The position numbers and the translations under genes were made by a program. The notes under the pieces are model-generated. The model was not told the origin of the DNA. It saw only the letters and a list, made by a program, of their open reading frames with translations, and made no database searches. A stretch of DNA of 64,000 nucleotides, from contig NC_053147.1 in NCBI RefSeq assembly GCF_016808335.1, positions 15,610,913 through 15,674,912 of the forward strand, given 5' to 3'. Shown one piece after another: positions 57,000-64,000 of the stretch; within the stretch, counting starts at the first letter, position 1; each line of letters opens with the position of its first letter. This stretch comes from Panicum virgatum (lineage: Eukaryota > Streptophyta > Magnoliopsida > Poales > Poaceae).

Positions 57000-58463
57000 G
57001 TGAGCATCAGTCCTGCGGAGGCTTAACACTTCGAGGGCGTGACTCGGGTGCTGACTGTGGGGATCTCGGTTCACCCGGCGGGGGCGCAACAGTGCTCCAG
57101 AGTGCGTTGTCGGAGAAGATTGATCCAAAGTAGGGGTTTCTCATTGGAGGAGCAATGAGGAGGCTACTCCGAGTTGTCTATGCAGATCATAGCCGCCTCG
57201 AGCACCATGGCGCCATCATTGGGGATGTCGCCGTCGGGCTGCTGAAGGCGTTCGAGCATGCCTGTAGAGGATTTTGGTCCTCGAATATGTGAAGTTTCCT
57301 CCATGGGGGCGCATCAGTGCACCCGCGGGTGTAGCCCCCGAGGCCTTGGACGAGTGTTTGCACTCGTCCAAGGGCTATAAACGTCGCCCTGTTTGGTTGC
57401 TTTACTGGGGAGACTGCTTAGCTTCCTTTTCAGCCGGCATTCGAGGGTGCGGCCTGAGCCGCGGTGTGCGAGGAGCCCCTGAGCCCTGGCCTACATGAAG
57501 GCATTCAGGGGACCCTCAACTTTTATTACGACCCTCGTCGCCCTTCCGCAGGGACGAGAGGTGAAGCGCACCATGCTACCCATGCCCGGGCCGCGAGCTA
57601 TGGCTGCTTTAGTGAGCTGTTATCGGGTGGTTCAAGTGGACGTCCGTGCCCCATTCGATAAGGGTTGGACACATCACATAAAGCGCTCGCAAATGTTCGC
57701 TAGGCGGGGCACGGACCCATTTGATAGGGTCCGAGGGCTCGATGCTCTCCCTCGATGGGATCCCCCTTCTAGGCACCCTCGACTGGCCTTGAACACTATG
57801 TAGGATGTCTCGAACTCTGCATTCGAGGGTAGCTTGTACGGCACATCCGTGCAGTCCCTGACTCTAGTAATCTGGGGCGTTTGTCGAACCCTCGACGGGC
57901 CAGGCTTCGAACCCCTGATCAGTAAGGCCTCGAAATTGATTTCCTTCGACGGTTAGGAATCCCCGGGGGAATATTCCGTAACGGTTCGCTAAAACGGCGT
58001 GGAGTCACCGGTTGTGCGCGCGAGTCTCCCGCTAGTCGTGGGCTACGTGGCCCAGTACGCGTAGCGCGGTGCAGGGCGTGCCTTTTCAGGCGGCTGCCTT
58101 GGGTAGGTGGAGAGGCGTGGGCGGCGGCTAACAGATGGAATAGTACTACAGTCGCGCCGCGCCCGTTGGTTACCGTGCCGTAATTATTGCCAGGTGCGCA
58201 CGTGGGGGACTCCGCGGTCGTGGGGCCCAGCTATCGGTGACAGCAAAATCTACCACATTTAATGCGGTGGATTCGGGCTGCGGCGGCGAATCTGCCCGTC
58301 TTGATGGATAAAAGCAGAAAGAGGGGGATTGTTTGGGCTTACCTGGCCTTTTGCCTTCGTCTCCCCTGCCTTCCCCGCCTCCCCTACATCTAGAACCCAG
58401 AGCCGAGAGCGAGAGGAGGAAGAAGAAGGAGGGAGCGAAAGCGCACCTTAGCCATCGTAGAGC
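57000..58463. other. Internal non-coding region of the Tat-type element
   Basis: GC-rich sequence with many TCGAGGG/CCCTCGA variants and short inverted pairs such as TTGGACGAGTG/CACTCGTCCAA (57345-57372). No protein family was recognised on either strand. 58390-58460 is purine-rich leader sequence before the antisense ORF. Confidence 0.5.
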
Positions 58464-58932
58464 TTGCTTACTCGCGTTCCCCGGCAGTTTGAAATGATGT
58501 CGAATGTCCAAGAGCCGTTGCCGTGGGGGAAGTCCACCGCCACCGCAGCGGTCTTGGAGCAGCTGGTCGCCGACAGGCTGCTGCCGGTGAACATCAACTC
58601 GGAGCGCCCAGTGTGGATTCCCCCGCGGCCGGAGGAGACCAAGCAGAATCCCCCCGATGGCTACGTCGTGAGTCTCGTGCGGCTCCACGAGCAGGGATTC
58701 GGCGTCCCCGTCGGCAGATTCATGCGGGTGCTATACGAATACTACGGAGTGGAGCTGCACAACTTCAGCCCCAACTCCATCTCGCAGGTGGCGGTCTTCG
58801 TCGCCCTCTGCGAGGGGTATTTGGGAATTGAAGCACACTGGGATCTGTGGATCCACCTGTTCCACGGCGAGCTCTTCGTCGAGAACGTGCGGGGCCAGCC
58901 AAAGAGGTACACTCACGCCGGCGGCCTCATGT

Positions 58933-61900
58933 GTGACACCCTTGGTGTCTGCATAGTAGAACAACATTTATTTTCTGTGCTTCATGTGTGAAATTGCTTG
59001 AGTAAGGGTCTATTTTAAAAATATCAGGCCCATTTGTGTAAATATGAATTGATGTAGGGTCATTCTTATAGTTTTATTTGAATAGGATGTGTGATTATTG
59101 TTTTGGTGGAGGGTTTATTTGCAAAATTCAGTGCAATCATTACATGGCAGAAAATTTTACTTTTTAGTCTGAATTTGAGGTGTATTTGAATTGGAAAAGA
59201 CAAAAGTCCATTAAATTCAAAATCCTTCTTATGTTTTCAAAATAACTCTTTAACCTTTGGTCAAATCAATTTTTGCACAACACCAAAGTTGTAGATCTTG
59301 AAATGTTGAACAACTTTCATGTTTGGCACTTTTTCAATTGAGCCCTAGTTTAAAAGTTAATATTGATTTACAGTAGGGTCCCTGGAATTTTCTGAATTCA
59401 CAAAGAAGTCCACCCTTCTTCAACCTCCTGCCTCCCTCTCTGCTTCACCGCCGCCGGCACAGTTCCGCGCCGCCCGCCGCCGAGGAGGGCCGCAGGCCAG
59501 CTCCTGCTTCCCCACCGCCCCACGTGGCGCCCCCGCGACCCCCTGGCCCCACCTCCCCTCGCGTTGGACCCCTCCTTCCCTCGCCACGCCACCCCGACGA
59601 GCTTTGCGGCCGCCACCTCGCCGCCGCCGTGGCCAGCCCAGGGCAGTGCCCCGGCTCCCCTCCTCTCGCGCGTAGCAGCACCAGCAGAACCCCCTCATTC
59701 TGTTTCTCTCACTTCCTCGCCAAATCCCCGCCCCGAAACCCCAGAACACCACTACCGCCACCTAAACTCCGGTGAGCTAGACGCCGCCGTGAACCTGCTG
59801 CTCCAGATCTTTTCCGACCCTCTCGACCCCCTAGCGAGCTCCACCTTGGGCCTGCGAAGCTCACCAGCCTCCCCTTGTCACCAATCCCTCACCGGAGAAC
59901 CTCGCCGCCGTTGAACCTCCACCGCCGCTCCCTGTCCACCGCCGTCGAGCACCTTCCCGACCTTCTCCCACCGATCCAAGACCACCAAAAGGTGCGCAGG
60001 GACTTCCTCCTTCTTTCCCCTAACCTCCCCCTCGCCCCAGGGCTGGACCTTGCCGGGATCTGCAGCGCCATTCCTCCCCTGCTCCGGCCAGGGACCTCGT
60101 TTGAAAAGAAAAGAAAGTTCCAGGGGCTAATTTGAGAAATGTTCATGAACTCTAGAATTCAAACCAGTGAACTTTGAAAATGCCTAGAAATTCGCAGAAA
60201 AATCAAAAAAATGCAAATCCAAATGTTTTGGAATCCTTGTTATAAGAACTACATGTTTTGTTACATGCACATTTTCATTTCTGGTTTGTATTTTAATCTA
60301 AGAAAAAGAATTGAATAATTAGGCTTTAATTGTTCTAGGAGTTATACTCTGTAATTGCATGTGATCTTTGGCTTGATTGTGTCTTGCAGTATTATTAGTG
60401 TCTGGTAAAAATATTAAACCTATTTGACATCATTAGCTAGGTCAAAGTTTCAAGATTCCTTGATCTACTAGTTATGATAATTTATTTATGCTGGTAGAAT
60501 TAATCAAGTTCTGATTGTGAAACTTTTTTTCCATGCATATGTGTTACTAAAACCTTGCTGATACACAAATTTGAGAAATTTTAGAACGGTTGAACTATAT
60601 CTTTGATTTAATACTTGTTAAGTAGGCTTTAATTATGATAAATAATTTACTTGCTTAGAAGATTCTGAGAATTTTTATAGAACTCTATTTTGGTCGTTCA
60701 ATCATGTCTGTAAAATTTAAGATCCAGAATGCCTATAGAGCTTCCTGTACTAATTAGTTTTACCATATGTGGTTTACTTTTGTCAAAATTAGTACTTCAG
60801 TTTTATGATTAAATAAATTATGAAAAATTTATAGAACATTCATAAACATATGAATCCTGTTCTGTAAAATTTTGAGCTTCATAAGTGTTGTAGTTTGTTC
60901 TGAAAAATTCAATCTTTATCTAGGTGTTGTCTGAATAAATGATTTATTCTGAATAATTGGTTACATTAATTGATATGAAATTTTCATGATTAATTACTCT
61001 GTATACCATCTGTTGAGAGTAATTTTTTCTGAATTTCTTGCTATTTGAGTACTGAGTTGTTGATTTATTAGCAAACCATGTTTTATTTGCTATAGGAAAC
61101 AACTACCACTTGCTTTATGAAGATAGTGTAGTTCTTTTGTGAAGTTGATCATGTTGTTTTGAGGAGTAAGAGATTTTAATTAACTACTCCATAAATGATT
61201 GCCCATGTGTTAAGTTTGTTTGCTAATTGTTAGACAGCAGTTTCTTCGCCTCGTGTGTATGTTTATAATATTGTTCTTGCATCACATATAGATACGACTG
61301 ATCTAGCTGACGGGACATAGGAGTTGATCTCGGAGTCTGAAGGAGGTGATCCAGAAGTCTAGGTGAACGCTGCTGTACTGACTGAAGACCTGGACCAAAG
61401 TCCGGAAGAGCCCAAGGCTAATCTAGCTAGTGACTACTGCGAAGGCAAGCCCCTGACATAACCCAGTATTTCAAATTATTACAATTTATTGTTTTTATTT
61501 ACTTGTGCATTTACAGTTCTTAGGATTTGAATTGAAACCCTAGATGCATGATCCTAGGAACCTATGTACTGAACACACTAGACCTGAGTTCGAATAATTG
61601 CTAAGCTTATATGACCGGTAAAAGTCGAGTGATTGCTTGTCACTCGCGAGCTCTATAGGAATTACTTGTTTACTTTCTGCTATCAATATAAGGATGACGA
61701 ACGGGGTCGTGTTCGATATCATGACCTTGGGTGAGACCCCATCTGTGTTGATAAATTCTGCTAAGGTCGCGATGTGTGGTAGCGGTGGTTAAGTTTTTGA
61801 ACGTACTAGCCACATGCCGTAAATATGGTACGCGGTAAGCCTAGTAGCCGATCAGACCGGGAAGTGGATATACCTTTCACTCTCTCTTAGAGATAGGTTT

Positions 61901-62887
61901 TATTTATGTTTATGTTGCGCAACACCACGGGTGCAGGGAGGAAGTTGGTGCCCTGTAGTCGGGGAGAGTGACCCTATCCACAAGCCGGAATGAAAGGTCA
62001 ACGGTTGTTTGGGAATGACCCGACAGTGTTCCAAATGTGTGTGTTAGGTCTGCCTGGCCAGGTCAACAAATTTCGATTCTAATCGTCCGCTTCTCACGGT
62101 TTGGGACTGCTTGATCCCTTTGCCACACAGAGTAATAAGAGTAACATTATTATGATCAATCTTGATATTTGCTTAAAGTTCTACCATGGTTGAATAGGAG
62201 TAGTTGCTTACATAGAATGGTTAATCAACTAGAATCTTGGAAGCTAAAATTTGAAAGTAAGGACCTACTCTTTATTGCTTTTCAGCAAAAGAAAAACCAG
62301 AGCCTACAAAACCCTGCATAGTCTAGCTAGGTGGACTAAGTATATCCGTTGACGGTTAAGTCTTGTTGAGTATTAGAATACTCAGCCTTGCTATTGAAAC
62401 ATTTTTCAGGTATGAGTTTTGAGGACCAGATCGCTAGTCTGTCTTGGCCCTGCTCTTTGCCTCCTGGCTGGTCCGTAGAATGGGATCCGTCTTCGGCCGG
62501 CAATGACCCCGATGAGTGATACCTTGCTTGGGCTAGCTTGGTGTCCTTTTGCGACGTGATGTAGCCGTCGTGTTTTCTTTCCGCTGCTTTTGAACTCTGA
62601 ACTTAAACTTATGTCTTGTATAATGTTTTGCTAAGTTTGGATCTATTTTAAGTACTTTGAACTTGATGTAATAAATACTATGCCTGTGTTGTAAAATATA
62701 TGGTTGTGATATCTCTGGACTCGCCTTAGTGCGGGGTATGCTTGTTCGATCCGAGAACCGGTGGTTGTATCGGGACGTTACCTGATAGACCAAGAATTGT
62801 TCCGTTTGAAGTGCGTTTGAGTCGGTGTTGCCTTTATGGTGATGGCCAGTGAACTTGAGCCGGGATAATTCAGGTGGTTCTGCCACA
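58933..62887 (+). mobile_element. Solo LTR of a gypsy element, 3955 bp
   Basis: Begins TGTGACACCCTTGG and ends GGTTCTGCCACA. It is flanked by a perfect 5-bp duplication TCATG (58928-58932, 62888-62892). The host ORF breaks exactly at this point and continues on the other side. No primer site, purine tract, gag-pol or internal copy of the starting sequence is present, so it is read as a single very large LTR left by LTR-LTR recombination. A GC-rich block (59400-60140) with Pro/Arg-rich spurious frames lies between AT-rich arms. The last 200 bases resemble the end of the LTR at window position 1-493. Confidence 0.85.
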
Positions 62888-63832
62888 TCATGCTTCATGT
62901 GCGCGGGTACAGGTCGCACCTGTACATCCCCAGCAAGATGACCACCAACAACGCCGGGTGGACCCGGGGGTGGTTTTACCTGCGCAACTTCGGCAACCGG
63001 CTCCCGGCGTTCACCAACAAGGTGCTCCGGGAGAGGCCGGAGAAGTGGAACTGGGGGGTATCGCCCCCACCGCATCAGGCCAGACTTGAGGTGCTCACCA
63101 ACACATTGTAGCGTCTGGCGAGGAAGGGGCTGACGGCGGCGGCCGTCATCGCAAACTTTCATCAGCAGAGGGTGATTCCTCTCACGGAGAGGAACCTGCC
63201 AATTTTCAACCTCACCCCCGAGTCCCCGTACGCGGGCTCGAGGACATCGAACGTGCTGCTCCCCCGTGACGTCGCTGCTCGGAGGGCCAAGAGTGTGGTG
63301 GCGGAGTTCCCCGACAACCCAGACAATCTCTGGGAGATCAAGATGCGCCCGGAGACGGGGTATATTTCTGTGGTGAGTTCAAGTTTCAATTCGTTGTCGA
63401 TTTGTGCTACTCCTCTACCCGCTCCTTGATCCTGACTTAGTTGCGTTTGCAGGGGGTGAGCCACAAGGGCTATGTCTCCAAGCCCCCGGTCCCGGAGGAA
63501 CGCGAAGCCTACCGCCTGCACGGAGAGGCGGTGAAGAAGAAGAAGGATGTGGCGAAGCAGGCCGCCACCAGGAAGAGGGAGAGGAAGGAGAAGCACGAGA
63601 AGGAGTGCAAAATTGCACTCGCGGAGGGAAGGCCGCGGCCCGCCACACCCAAGTCCACTGAGGAGGAGGACTCCTCGGACGTCGAGCTCAACCTCTCGGA
63701 TGACGACGAGGTGGTGACGGGCGCGGAATCCCTATCGGCCTATCGAGGGGCTGGTGACGAGGAAGCGACGGTGACGCTAGGTGAGGCGAGGCTCACATTG
63801 GGATCACTGGTGGATCCGCCCGCCGTGAGGAC

Positions 63833-63970
63833 GGAGCGAAGGTCGCCTACGCCGGCGGCAGGGCAGAGGTCACCCACGCCGGCAGCAAGGAGGAGATCGT
63901 CCATGCCCGTGGCGGGGCAGAGGTCGCCCCCGCCGGCGACGGGTAGGAGGACACCCGTGCCCGCGGTGTC
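63833..63970 (+). repeat. Short tandem repeats in the antisense ORF
   Basis: Four to five diverged units of about 27-30 bp encode variants of RRSPTPAAG/QRSPTPAAR/RSSMPVAGQ/RSPPPATG/RRTPVPAV. They form an Arg-Ser-Pro low-complexity tail. Confidence 0.7.
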
Positions 63971-64000
63971 GACGGGCGGCGGAGGGTCCGCGGCGAGTGC

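Larger units (their letters stand above)
55621..64000 (-). mobile_element. 3' portion of a Tat-type gypsy retrotransposon
   Basis: The element reads right to left. Its 3' LTR is 55621-56985 (1365 bp; on the minus strand TGTCGGGTACC...GACACCGACA). It is preceded on the minus strand by the purine tract GGCTCGGGGGCTAC (56999-56986). Upstream of that (to the window end) is the long region between pol and the 3' LTR. It carries an antisense ORF of the 'putative gypsy type transposon' family, as known for Tat-lineage elements. Gag-pol and the 5' LTR lie outside the window. It has been split by a solo LTR at 58933-62887. Confidence 0.82.
58494..64000 (+). pseudogene. Antisense ORF of the Tat-type element (putative gypsy-type transposon family), interrupted
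   Basis: Exon 1 runs 58494-58932, is interrupted by the solo LTR, and resumes at 62893-63372. A GT-AG intron (63373-63452) follows and a second exon runs off the window end. Family landmarks: VVSLVRLHEQGFGVPVGRF, VELHNFSPNSISQVAVF, FVALCEGYLGIEAHWDLW, and after the insertion YIPSKMTTNNAGWTRGWFY. The second exon is Lys/Arg-rich coiled (KRERKEKHEKECK) then acidic (STEEEDSSDVELNLSDDDE), with Arg-Ser-Pro-Thr-Pro repeats. TAG at 63109-63111 breaks the frame once more. Such ORFs lie opposite to gag-pol between pol and the 3' LTR in Tat elements; their function is unknown. Confidence 0.8.

Noticed and set aside
58170..58688. Minus-strand frame of 172 residues at the start of the antisense ORF
   Set aside because: In a Tat element the minus strand would be sense, but this frame has no gag or pol motif and the plus strand carries clear family landmarks.
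59398..60146. Several Pro/Arg-rich frames inside the solo LTR
   Set aside because: They come from a GC-rich block of the LTR with strong composition bias; no domain resemblance and frames on both strands.
1..64000. CRISPR array, operon, riboswitch or tRNA gene
   Set aside because: No regularly spaced identical repeats, no prokaryotic gene layout, and no sequence with convincing tRNA A and B box spacing was seen.

Overview
This is plant nuclear DNA, almost certainly from a grass (Poaceae; panicoid-like, but the species cannot be fixed from sequence alone). The evidence is split eukaryotic genes with GT-AG introns, GC-rich first exons, grass-type transposons (Ty1/copia, Ty3/gypsy, LINE, MULE, hAT and Tourist MITEs) and plant-only gene families (WRKY group IIb, RADIALIS-like MYB). 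Nothing prokaryotic, no CRISPR array and no convincing tRNA or rRNA gene was seen.

Layout. 1-493 is the 3' end of a gypsy-type LTR that cuts into a decayed L1-type LINE (about 494-6345, minus strand). 6802-11354 (minus) is an ERD6-like sugar transporter gene with 17 recognisable exons. It carries a nonsense codon, two frame-breaking exons and two GC splice donors, so I call it a pseudogene. 12700-13010 holds a broken AAA-ATPase (BCS1-like) scrap. 14042-14899 is an intact intronless DNA-3-methyladenine glycosylase gene, followed by a small hAT MITE (15251-15411). 16575-16916 (minus) is a RADIALIS-like single-MYB gene with a TATA box. 19757-23707 is a degenerate FAR1-type MULE with long inverted termini. 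24238-31440 is a Tourist-like MITE split by a young, complete copia element (24296-31138).

Gene island. 31647-36610 (minus) is an intact 11-exon SPB1/FtsJ-type rRNA 2'-O-methyltransferase gene. It shares a 332-bp divergent promoter, carrying a telo-box and three TGGGCC site II motifs, with a 9-exon plastid ERA-type GTPase gene (36943-41447, plus). Both products act in ribosome maturation, one in the nucleolus and one (by family and a likely transit peptide) in the plastid, so the shared promoter is biologically coherent. Intron 5 of the ERA gene holds an internally deleted copia element. 43223-45697 (minus) is a 6-exon WRKY group IIb transcription factor gene.

Repeat-rich right half. About 47560-49953 is a gypsy-type LTR remnant. 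50432-51564 is a Pack-MULE with a perfect 9-bp target duplication and a captured 4-coumarate:CoA-ligase-like fragment. 51705-52219 is a palindrome-rich MITE. About 53150-54715 is the 3' end of a SIRE-like copia element. 54913-55604 is a GCGCTATAGC-rich element with an 8-bp target duplication. 55621-64000 is the 3' portion of a minus-strand Tat-type gypsy element, with its 3' LTR at 55621-56985. Its antisense ORF (plus strand) is interrupted by a 3.95-kb solo LTR at 58933-62887. The main biological themes are nested transposition, gene-fragment capture and a ribosome-biogenesis gene pair.
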